DNA from: Gammaproteobacteria bacterium
Lineage (GTDB): Bacteria > Pseudomonadota > Gammaproteobacteria > Steroidobacterales > Steroidobacteraceae
Length of the DNA: 7,932 bases
Direction: 5' to 3'
Assembly (NCBI GenBank): GCA_003162555.1
Contig: PMNQ01000181.1
Location: 291-8,222 of the forward strand
Of this stretch, positions 1 through 6,449 are shown one piece after another. Position numbers and translations under genes: made by a program. Under the pieces are notes generated by a model. The model was not told the origin of the DNA. It saw only the letters and a program-made list of their open reading frames with translations, and ran no database searches. Position 1 is the first letter of the stretch. Each line of letters starts with the position of its first letter.

Positions 1-45
1 CAGGCGCGGCCCGCGGCGGACCGCTATGTCAGTGAAGTTCAGCAT
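1..45 (-). CDS. ABC-F family ATPase, N-terminus only (partial, leaves window at left edge)
   Basis: Only the first 15 codons are inside the window, read leftward from an ATG at 45-43. They translate as MLNFTDIAVRRGPRL. This matches the usual start of YheS/Uup-type ABC-F proteins, in which a short beta strand and an I-x-x-R-R-G-x-R/V-x-L segment precede the first Walker A motif. Proteins of that family are soluble, have two ATPase domains, and act on the ribosome rather than in membrane transport. The Walker motifs would lie beyond the edge, so the call rests on a short N-terminal resemblance. The spacer before the ATG contains a weak GGCGG ribosome-binding site. The gene is divergent from the hydrolase operon and is probably an unrelated housekeeping neighbour. 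Reading the plus strand here gives only short ORFs, with stops at 119-121 and 142-144. Confidence 0.6.
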   Translation of the reverse strand, partial: MLNFTDIAVRRGPRL

Positions 46-142
46 GATCCGCCAGTTTGCCATGGCCACGGGCAGCGCGCGGCTCAAGCAGGCCGGCCAG
101 TTTCCAAATCTGGCACCATAAGCCTTCTGAATCTGGCTCTAT

Positions 143-157
143 AGTTGCCCGGCAACT
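143..157. repeat. Perfect 7-bp inverted repeat overlapping the putative -10 box
   Basis: AGTTGCC at 143-149 and GGCAACT at 151-157 are exact reverse complements around one central C. The left arm overlaps the TATAGT at 140-145, and the centre falls where transcription would start. That position suits a repressor operator for the hydrolase-receptor-sulfotransferase operon. Whether any protein binds it is inference. Confidence 0.4.
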
Positions 158-176
158 CCTGTCACTTTGACCACCG

Positions 177-190
177 GGCTGGCACCAGCC
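177..190. repeat. Perfect 6-bp inverted repeat in the operon leader
   Basis: GGCTGG at 177-182 and CCAGCC at 185-190 are exact reverse complements separated by CA. It lies between the putative promoter and the TTG start at 214. With only two bases between the arms it would not form a stable hairpin loop without opening the inner pairs, so a protein site is as likely as an RNA structure. It may also be chance in GC-rich DNA. Confidence 0.25.
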
Positions 191-213
191 GGCCGTGTGC
201 CCTGGGGGAAATA

Positions 214-1080
214 TTGACTCTGTTTGGCATCGCGGGCCTGCAGCTCGAGCTGCGCAATGGCGACAACCTCGACCAGCTGGATGCAGAACTGGATCTGCTG
301 CGGCGGCGCCTGCCATGGGTATCCATGGCGGTCATTGGCGAGCTCGCGGCCTTCGGCCCCAACCCGGTCCATGCCCAGCCACTCCCCGGCCCGGCGGAAG
401 CGCGCTTGTGCGCGGCTGCGAAGCGCAACCAGCTGTGGCTGGTGCCAGGCACGCTGTTCGAGAAAAGTGGCAGCCAGGTATTCAACACTGCGCCAGTCAT
501 CAATCCGGAAGGCACTGTGGTGGCGCGCTACCGCAAGATGTTTCCGTTTCTGCCGTATGAAAAAGGCGTCACGCCGGGAGCGGATTTCGTCACCTTCGAT
601 GTGCCCGGAGTGGGACGCTTCGGGGTCTCGATCTGTTACGACATGTGGTTCATGGAAACTACGCGCAACCTCGCGTGGCTCGGCGCCGAAGTCGTGCTGC
701 ATCCCTCGATGACCACCACCATCGACCGCGATGCGGAATTGGCCATCGGCCGCGCCAACGCCATGGTCAACCAGTGCTATTTTCTCGACATGAATGTCGC
801 CGGTGAACTCGGCAACGGTCGCTCGGCGATCTTCGGCCCGGGCGGCGAAGTCATCTGCACCGCAGGCGCCGGACGCGAAGTGCTGGCGGTCGAACTCGAC
901 CTGCAGGCCGTGCGCAATGCGCGCACCCGCGGCTGGCTCGGCCTGGTGCAGCCGCTCAAGAGCTTCCGCGACAGCGTGGTAGCGCTGCCCGCGCATGCGC
1001 CCGGCGCACGCCACTCCGCGTATCTCGATTCACTTGGTCCGTTAACGATGCCCACACGCCACGGGGGATTGCCGACATGA
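214..1080 (+). CDS. Carbon-nitrogen hydrolase, nitrilase superfamily
   Basis: The protein is about 288 residues, normal for a single-domain nitrilase-superfamily amidase. The Glu-Lys-Cys catalytic set is visible: E43 in VIGELAAFG, K108 in YRKMFPF and C141 in VSICYDMW. A second conserved glutamate, E116 (YEKGVTPG), lies eight residues after the lysine, as in aliphatic amidases. A typical GRSAIFGPGGEVI strand follows. The family attacks amide, nitrile or N-carbamoyl carbon with the cysteine thiol; which substrate applies here cannot be told. There is no signal peptide, so it should act in the cytoplasm. I chose TTG at 214 because GGGGGAA (204-210) sits just upstream and the superfamily fold begins at LTLFGIAGLQ. 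The frame is open back to a TTG at 145, but that start lies inside a palindrome, has no ribosome-binding site and would add 23 residues with no family likeness. Its stop overlaps the receptor start as ATGA, showing translational coupling. Confidence 0.88.
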   Translation: MTLFGIAGLQLELRNGDNLDQLDAELDLLRRRLPWVSMAVIGELAAFGPNPVHAQPLPGPAEARLCAAAKRNQLWLVPGTLFEKSGSQVFNTAPVINPEGTVVARYRKMFPFLPYEKGVTPGADFVTFDVPGVGRFGVSICYDMWFMETTRNLAWLGAEVVLHPSMTTTIDRDAELAIGRANAMVNQCYFLDMNVAGELGNGRSAIFGPGGEVICTAGAGREVLAVELDLQAVRNARTRGWLGLVQPLKSFRDSVVALPAHAPGARHSAYLDSLGPLTMPTRHGGLPT

Positions 1081-3524
1081 GTTACGCAGCAGCTGAGAAC
1101 CTCAACAAGGCCTGGCGCCTGACGCCGATCGGCGCCGCGGTGGCTGGCCTGCTCTACGGCGCTACGCTGGCGCCGCCGGTGCTGGCGCAGGCGGCGCCCG
1201 CCAGCGCCGCTGCCGAATCCAGCCTTGAGGAGATCGTCGTCACCGCGACGCGGCGCAGCACCGGAACGGTAGATGTACCGTTCAACATTTCCGCGGTCAG
1301 CGGCGCGCAGATCGAAGCGCAGAATCTTTCCAATCCGGTCGACCTGTTGCGCACCGTGCCTGGCGTATCGGTGGTCGATCGCGGCATCCGCAATTCCGGC
1401 GTGGTTAACAACGTGCGCATCCGCGGCATCAACTCGGACGCGGCGACGCTGGGAGACTACGTGGTGGCGGGCGCCGCCGCAGTTTCGAGCTACGTAAACG
1501 ACACGCCTATCTTCGCGAATTTCCAGCTGCAGGATGTCGACCGCGTCGAAGTGCTGCGTGGCCCGCAGGGCACGCTGTATGGCCGCGGGTCGATGGGCGG
1601 CACAGTGCGCTACCTGCTGCGCGAGCCGGTGCTGGGCCAGACCTCGGGCAACGTCGAAGCCGGCATTTCCTCGACCACTGGCTCGAGCGGCATGAACTGG
1701 ACCACTGCTGGCACGCTGAACTTTCCGCTGGGCGACACGGCGGCCATGAGGTTCAACTACAGCCATCTGGATGATGCCGGCGTGGTCGACTACCCGAACC
1801 TGTATGTGCTCGACCCCAACGGCATCCCGGTGGCACCGAATGGCGTACTCGACCCGGCGGCGCAGTACACCTCGAAGAAGGACGCCGACTGGGCGAAGAT
1901 CGACTACATGCGTCTCGCCACCGCGTGGCAGCTCACCGACGCGGCCAAGCTGGTCTTCTCGGTGGTACACCAGACGGACAATACCGGCGGCCGCCGGCAA
2001 ATCACTGCACCCGGTACCGTCAATAACGCCACCGGCGGCGTGTACGGTGACTATGAGCAGGGCGCCGTGATGCTCGAGCCTTCGGCGCGCAAAGTGTCGG
2101 TGGTCAGCCTTGAGGGCACCTTCGATCTGGGCTTCGCCACGCTGACTTCAAGCAGCTCGTACACCGACCACACTGGCAACAGCACCAACGACAACTCCGG
2201 CCTGTACGCCAAAGGCTGGCCATTCCTGTACGATTTCTACCCGCGCCTGATGGCGCAGAAATACCGGGATTATTCTGACCGGAGCGTCGCGCAGGAACTG
2301 CGGCTGGTCTCAAACAGCAAGGGCGCGCTCGACTACATTGCCGGCCTGTACTACGAACGCGAGCAGCTGCATTCGGGCGAGACGGACTGGGTGCGCGGAT
2401 TCTCGCAGTGGTTCGCCGCTCAGGATGCTGTGACCCCCGGCTTCGGCTCCTACTACGATCCGGTGGCGCCCACCAGCGATCGGGACTTCCTGTACGAACG
2501 CGGCGAGCAGTTCACCGAGACCGCGGTGTTCGGCGAGCTGACCTATCACATCACGCCAACCTTCCAGATCACCGGCGGAGTCCGCTGGTTCCAGGACAAG
2601 GACTCCAACCAGGTTTCCGTTGGCCCAGATCTGCCCACACGCGTCGGCATATCCTCGCCCTCGACGCCTGACATCACCAAGAGCAAGGGCATCTTCAAGT
2701 TCAACACATCCTGGCACTTCACGCCGCAGGACAACCTGTACTTCACGGCCTCGCAGGGCTACCGGCGCGGCGGCGTCAACGACATCCCGACCACGGGCTT
2801 TGTTGGCGAGAATCCGGGCTGGCTCAACTTCGGCCCCGACACGCTCAACAACTACGAGTTTGGCGTTAAGGGCGCTCACGGCTCCTACAGCTTCAATGCT
2901 TCGCTGTTCCTGATCGACTGGAAGGACATCCAGCTCAACACGGCAACGCCCGTCTGGGGTTACTACGTAACAGCCAACGCCGGCAAGGCGCGTTCGCAGG
3001 GCGTGGAGCTGGAATTCCGCGGCAAGCTGACGCAGGCGCTGAGCTACGGCATCGGCTATGCCTATACGGATGCGAAGCTCAATCAGGATGCGGTCCGACC
3101 GTACGCGATCTCGCCCAACCCTCCGGCGCTGATTGCACCGAGCGGCACCCGCTTGCCGGCTGCGCCGACCAGCGTCATCAATGCCTCGCTCGACTACACC
3201 TTCGCGCTGCACGATGGCCACACTCTCGTACCGCACGTCGACGCTTACTACCAGAGCGGCACCTTCAACCGGCTGGCAACCACGCCGGCGGCGGCAATTC
3301 CGCTTGATGCGTACACACTGTGGAATGCATCGCTGGCGCTCAACGCCAGCAAGTGGAGCCTGATCCTGCAGGTGCGCAATCTGAGCAACGCCAAGGCCAT
3401 ATCGGGCGTGTTCACCGAAGCGCAGTTCGGCAGCGCGCCGGCCGATGGTTTCGCGGGCAACACCAGCCGCGAGCTGATCACGACGCCGCGTACGATCGGA
3501 CTGATCGCCAAGTACCGCTTCTGA
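1077..3524 (+). CDS. TonB-dependent outer-membrane receptor
   Basis: This 815-residue protein has all the parts of a TonB-dependent transporter. The N-terminal signal peptide has a hydrophobic core at about 17-36 and a likely cleavage after LAQA (residue 39). A TonB box, EEIVVTAT, is at 51-58. The plug domain runs to about residue 180 and contains LLRTVPGVSV (90-99), VRIRGI (113-118) and the signature VEVLRGPQGTLYGRGSMGG (157-175). The rest is a beta barrel with many aromatic, alternating strands, ending in IGLIAKYRF with the terminal Phe recognised by the BAM machinery. There is no STN domain before the TonB box, so it is a plain transporter rather than a sigma/anti-sigma transducer. It takes up a compound across the outer membrane using TonB-ExbBD energy; those genes are not in the window. 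A GGGGGA (1063-1068) lies 8 nt before the ATG, within the end of the hydrolase gene. The substrate is unknown; the hydrolase upstream suggests an organic amide or nitrile compound rather than iron alone. Confidence 0.93.
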   Translation: MSYAAAENLNKAWRLTPIGAAVAGLLYGATLAPPVLAQAAPASAAAESSLEEIVVTATRRSTGTVDVPFNISAVSGAQIEAQNLSNPVDLLRTVPGVSVVDRGIRNSGVVNNVRIRGINSDAATLGDYVVAGAAAVSSYVNDTPIFANFQLQDVDRVEVLRGPQGTLYGRGSMGGTVRYLLREPVLGQTSGNVEAGISSTTGSSGMNWTTAGTLNFPLGDTAAMRFNYSHLDDAGVVDYPNLYVLDPNGIPVAPNGVLDPAAQYTSKKDADWAKIDYMRLATAWQLTDAAKLVFSVVHQTDNTGGRRQITAPGTVNNATGGVYGDYEQGAVMLEPSARKVSVVSLEGTFDLGFATLTSSSSYTDHTGNSTNDNSGLYAKGWPFLYDFYPRLMAQKYRDYSDRSVAQELRLVSNSKGALDYIAGLYYEREQLHSGETDWVRGFSQWFAAQDAVTPGFGSYYDPVAPTSDRDFLYERGEQFTETAVFGELTYHITPTFQITGGVRWFQDKDSNQVSVGPDLPTRVGISSPSTPDITKSKGIFKFNTSWHFTPQDNLYFTASQGYRRGGVNDIPTTGFVGENPGWLNFGPDTLNNYEFGVKGAHGSYSFNASLFLIDWKDIQLNTATPVWGYYVTANAGKARSQGVELEFRGKLTQALSYGIGYAYTDAKLNQDAVRPYAISPNPPALIAPSGTRLPAAPTSVINASLDYTFALHDGHTLVPHVDAYYQSGTFNRLATTPAAAIPLDAYTLWNASLALNASKWSLILQVRNLSNAKAISGVFTEAQFGSAPADGFAGNTSRELITTPRTIGLIAKYRF

Positions 3525-3537
3525 TTGGTGCTAGGCA

Positions 3538-5142
3538 GTGGCCAGCGTCCTGTTCAGTGAAGCCCAGCGTCTCATTGAAACAGGACGCTTTGCCGCGGCG
3601 GCGCGCTCGGCGCGTACGCTGCTCGCCGACGAGCCGCGGCTGACTGAAGGTTGGCTGCTGCTGGCACTGGCAGAACAGCGCCAGCAGCGGTTCGATGCGA
3701 TGCTCGCGGCACTGCGCACGGCGACGCGGCTGCAGCCGACCAACGCGACCGTGTTGCTCAAGTTTCGCGAAGCGCAGCTCTATTGCGGCCTCGGCGCCGA
3801 GGCGCGCACCGGACTCGCCGCGCTCGAGCGTGGTGCACAACAGGATGCACGATTGCTCACCGCGATCGCCAACCTGTACGCGGCCGCCGGTGCGCACGCA
3901 GACCGGCTGCGCTGCGCGCTGCGGGCGCTGGAACTGGCCCCGACCGAGCGCTCGCTGCTGGCGAACGCGGCGGCGGCCGAGACCGCCTGCGGCCTGATCG
4001 AAGCGGCCGAGACGCACCTGGACCAGCTGCTGGCGCAGCACCCACAGGACTACGGCTCGCACTACCGGCGCAGCGTGCTGCGCCGGCAGAGCCCGGAGCG
4101 CAATCATGTGCGCGAGATGAGCGCGCGGCTGGCGGCCCTGCCAGTCGAATCCACGGACATCGTGCCACTGTGCTTCGCGCTGGCGAAGGAGTACGAAGAT
4201 CTGGGCGATTTTCTGCAGGCCGGCGCTTTCCTAAAGCGCGGCGCAGCGCAGCGCCGGCGCAACCTGTCCTACGGCGTTGCCGACGACGAGCATGCGCTGC
4301 AGGTCATCATCGAGCAGTTCAGCGCAGCACGGCTGGCGACTCTGTCGGGAGCGGGCAAACCTGCAGCCGCGGACGAGCGTGGCGCAGCGGCAATCTTCGT
4401 CATGGGTCTGCCACGAAGCGGTACCACGCTGGTCGATCGCATGCTCAGCAACCACTCGGCCGTGCAGAGCCTGGGCGAGATCAACGACCTGGCCTACGCC
4501 ATCACCGGACAGGCCTATGCTTCCATGGATGCGGATGCGGCGCCGCCGGCGCGCACCGAACTCATCCGGCGCGCAGCGCACCTTGATCCGGCGACGCTGG
4601 GCGATGATTACCTGCGCCGAGTCGCCGGCTATGCGCGCACCCGTCCGCGCTTCATCGACAAGACGCCGTGGAATTTCCTGTACCTGGGGCTGATTGCGCA
4701 CGCACTGCCTGGCGCGCGCATCATCCACCTGCGCCGCGATCCGCTCGACAGCTGCTTTGCGCTCTACAAGACGCTGTTCCGCGACGGCTCGCCCTATTCC
4801 TACGATCTGCAGGACCTGGCACGTTACTACCTCGCCTACCACCGGCTCATGGAACATTGGCGCCAGGTGCTGCCGGGACGATTCCTCGACCTCGACTACG
4901 AACGCGTTGTGCGCTCGCACCCCGAGGCCACGCGCGAATTGCTCGACTGGTGCGGACTGCCGTTCGAGGCGCAGTGCCTCGAGTTCCACCTCAACACGGC
5001 GCCGGCCGCGACTGCAAGCGCGGCGCAGGTGCGCGAACCGCTCCACGCGCGCTCGATCGGCAACTGGCGGCATTACGCGGCGCAGCTCGGCCCGCTGATC
5101 GAAGCGCTACGCGCCGGCGGACTTGCGGTCGGCGATTGCTAG
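3538..5142 (+). CDS. TPR-containing sulfotransferase (Sulfotransfer_3 type)
   Basis: The 534-residue protein has two parts. Residues 1 to about 270 are alanine/leucine-rich helical pairs of the TPR kind (for example 4-30, 36-66, 105-134 and 140-169). Residues 284-525 form a sulfotransferase domain. The 5'-phosphosulfate loop is clear: FVMGLPRSGTTLVDRML at 287-303. FIDKTPWNFLYLG (372-384) and the 3'-phosphate loop ARIIHLRRDPLDSCFALY (393-410) follow, and the C-terminal RSIGNWRHYAAQL (505-517) is typical of this branch. The family transfers sulfate from PAPS to a hydroxyl or amine; the acceptor is unknown and the TPR half may hold a partner or substrate. No signal peptide is seen, so it is cytoplasmic. 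GTG at 3538 is the first possible start, because an in-frame TAG lies at 3532-3534. Its ribosome-binding site is poor, so it probably depends on coupling to the receptor stop 13 bp upstream. It is the third gene of the operon and converges on the MFS gene with a 36-bp overlap. Confidence 0.87.
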   Translation: MASVLFSEAQRLIETGRFAAAARSARTLLADEPRLTEGWLLLALAEQRQQRFDAMLAALRTATRLQPTNATVLLKFREAQLYCGLGAEARTGLAALERGAQQDARLLTAIANLYAAAGAHADRLRCALRALELAPTERSLLANAAAAETACGLIEAAETHLDQLLAQHPQDYGSHYRRSVLRRQSPERNHVREMSARLAALPVESTDIVPLCFALAKEYEDLGDFLQAGAFLKRGAAQRRRNLSYGVADDEHALQVIIEQFSAARLATLSGAGKPAAADERGAAAIFVMGLPRSGTTLVDRMLSNHSAVQSLGEINDLAYAITGQAYASMDADAAPPARTELIRRAAHLDPATLGDDYLRRVAGYARTRPRFIDKTPWNFLYLGLIAHALPGARIIHLRRDPLDSCFALYKTLFRDGSPYSYDLQDLARYYLAYHRLMEHWRQVLPGRFLDLDYERVVRSHPEATRELLDWCGLPFEAQCLEFHLNTAPAATASAAQVREPLHARSIGNWRHYAAQLGPLIEALRAGGLAVGDC

Positions 5143-6354
5143 GTGAGCATCAAGCCGGTCAAGGCGTGCGGCCGGCAGGAGCGCCGCGACCGCGCAGGCA
5201 ATGATCACCACAGTCGCGACGTCGATCAGCAGCCCATAACGGTCAGCGCCCAGCAACAGCGAGCCCACGAACGGCCCGCTCGCCAGTCCCATTTTCGAAG
5301 CAAAACCGCCGAGTGCCGCGGCGCGCCCCGAAGTATCACAGCGCGCACACATGCCGAGCAGGTGTGGAATCACGAACGCCCAGGTAATGCCGGTGCCGGC
5401 GTTGGCGAGCGCGTAAATCACGGGATTGGCGGAGCCGTGCAGCACGTACATGCCCAGTGCGGTCAGCAGCAGCGCCGCGGTCAGCATGCGCGCCCGGCCA
5501 TAGCGCGTGCCGAACACCACCACCAGCACCGAGCCGAGCATGCCCACCCAGGTCGACACGCCGACCACGATCTCGGAATGCAGCGGGTCGAGCGCGTAGT
5601 GACGCGCCAGGCCGATGATGTACGAGAACAGCAGCATGTTGGAGAACTGGAACAGGAACACCGACAACAACGCCATCGCCAGTATCAGCATGCCGGCGGG
5701 CACGCGTGCCGCGGCCCGGCTCGCGGCCGCTGCGGCGGCAGCGCCAGCGGCGCCGCTGGTAATCGCGGCGGGACGCGGGTACGGCGCCAGGAACGGCAGC
5801 ATGGCCAGCGTGATCAGACTGAATCCGGCCAACGCCGCGAACAGCGCCGCGGTGCCGAACACCGGCACCAGCCGCGGCAGCACCATCACGCCGAGGCCGC
5901 CGAGCCCTCCCTGCACGACCAGCAACACGCCGAAGGTGCGCTCCGGCTGCGCGGTGCGCGCGATCACGGAAAAGGAGAAACCGACCAGGCAGCCGCCGAC
6001 CGTGCCGTGCAACGCGCGTATCGCCAGCAGTGCCGTGCTGCCGCTGACGAACATGCTCGCCACATCGATGCCGATGAGCATGATCAACAGCGCCAGCGCG
6101 GCACGCCGCCAGGGCCAGTGTGTCACCAGCGCCGATGCGAGCAGCGCGCCCACCGCGGCGCCATAGACATTGGCGGCGCCAATCCGGCCGGCGACGGCGG
6201 CCGTGAAATGCAATCCGGTCTGCAATCCCTCGACGATCGCCGGCATGATGTTGACGTACATGAACCCGGCGGTCGCGAGACACGACAGCAGCGCGGCGGC
6301 GAGCAGGCCGTCGGGGGCGGCGCGGGGCCGGTTGGCGTACAGGTTCATCGGCAT
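5107..6354 (-). CDS. Major facilitator superfamily (MFS) transporter
   Basis: This 415-residue, very hydrophobic protein shows about twelve membrane segments in two halves, roughly 15-41, 52-77, 83-104, 107-131, 142-164, 168-192, then 222-249, 260-281, 289-305, 311-335, 346-369 and 373-394. A motif-A-like loop FGTRYGRAR (281-289) follows the eighth segment; its counterpart after segment two (THWPWRRA) is degenerate. The loop joining the two halves (193-220) is almost pure alanine. It would move a small solute by ion coupling across the inner membrane; direction and substrate cannot be told. ATG at 6354 is preferred over the in-frame ATG at 6348 because GGGAGG (minus strand, 6369-6364) is 9 nt upstream of it. 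The gene is divergent from the MocR regulator, an arrangement common for MocR-controlled transporters, and ends inside the last 36 bp of the sulfotransferase gene on the other strand. Confidence 0.88.
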   Translation of the reverse strand: MPMNLYANRPRAAPDGLLAAALLSCLATAGFMYVNIMPAIVEGLQTGLHFTAAVAGRIGAANVYGAAVGALLASALVTHWPWRRAALALLIMLIGIDVASMFVSGSTALLAIRALHGTVGGCLVGFSFSVIARTAQPERTFGVLLVVQGGLGGLGVMVLPRLVPVFGTAALFAALAGFSLITLAMLPFLAPYPRPAAITSGAAGAAAAAAASRAAARVPAGMLILAMALLSVFLFQFSNMLLFSYIIGLARHYALDPLHSEIVVGVSTWVGMLGSVLVVVFGTRYGRARMLTAALLLTALGMYVLHGSANPVIYALANAGTGITWAFVIPHLLGMCARCDTSGRAAALGGFASKMGLASGPFVGSLLLGADRYGLLIDVATVVIIACAVAALLPAARLDRLDAHLAIADRKSAGA

Positions 6355-6449
6355 GCAGTGCGGCCTCCCTTCGAACCAGCTTGGCAGGCGCTTAGGGCTG
6401 GCTATAGGTCCAGTCGCGGGCCCACCATGGGTCCAGTCATACTGGCACT
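6355..6449. promoter_or_regulatory. Divergent promoter/operator region between MFS and MocR genes
   Basis: These 95 bp control both the transporter (leftward) and the regulator (rightward). For the regulator I see TTGGCA at 6381-6386 and TATAGG at 6403-6408 with a 16-bp spacer. That is a plausible sigma70 promoter, with a start near 6415 and a leader of about 35 nt. The first copy of the 9-bp direct repeat covers the end of the -10 box and the start site, which would suit autorepression. I found no clear promoter in the leftward direction. The ribosome-binding site of the regulator is weak. Confidence 0.45.
6407..6438 (+). repeat. Pair of GGTCCAGTC direct repeats, candidate MocR operator
   Basis: GGTCCAGTC occurs exactly at 6407-6415 and again at 6430-6438, a 23-bp period of about two helical turns, so both copies face the same side of the DNA. 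MocR dimers such as GabR and PdxR are known to bind paired direct repeats next to their own divergent genes. The second copy also forms an inverted repeat, CCAGT-CAT-ACTGG (6433-6445), just before the regulator ATG. Binding is inferred, not shown. Confidence 0.5.

Larger units (their letters stand above)
46..213. promoter_or_regulatory. Divergent intergenic region between the ABC-F gene and the hydrolase operon
   Basis: This 168-bp non-coding stretch must hold the promoters for both directions. On the plus strand a TATAGT at 140-145 matches the sigma70 -10 consensus at five of six positions, but I see no convincing -35 box at the right distance (CATAAG at 117-122 is poor). Transcription from it would begin at about 152, leaving a leader of about 60 nt before the TTG start. 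Two perfect palindromes lie at or downstream of the -10 box and are listed separately. I could not assign a clear promoter to the ABC-F gene on the minus strand. There is no riboswitch-like conserved element that I recognise. Confidence 0.4.

Noticed and set aside
51..103. GCCAGTTT direct repeat at 51-58 and 96-103 in the left intergenic region
   Set aside because: An 8-bp repeat in 168 bp is not rare by chance (roughly one in five), and neither copy has a clear relation to a promoter.
777..2000. 407-residue open frame on the minus strand, spanning the hydrolase/receptor junction
   Set aside because: It is antisense to two well-supported genes, has low-complexity Arg/Ala/Val composition and shows no family motifs.
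2310..3236. 308-residue open frame on the minus strand inside the receptor gene
   Set aside because: It is antisense to the beta-barrel coding region. The composition mirrors codon bias of the real gene and no domain is recognisable.
3651..4586. 311-residue open frame on the plus strand inside the sulfotransferase gene
   Set aside because: It is a shifted-frame reading of the sulfotransferase gene, giving Arg/Ala-rich sequence without motifs. The P-loop and other sulfotransferase motifs are in the other frame.
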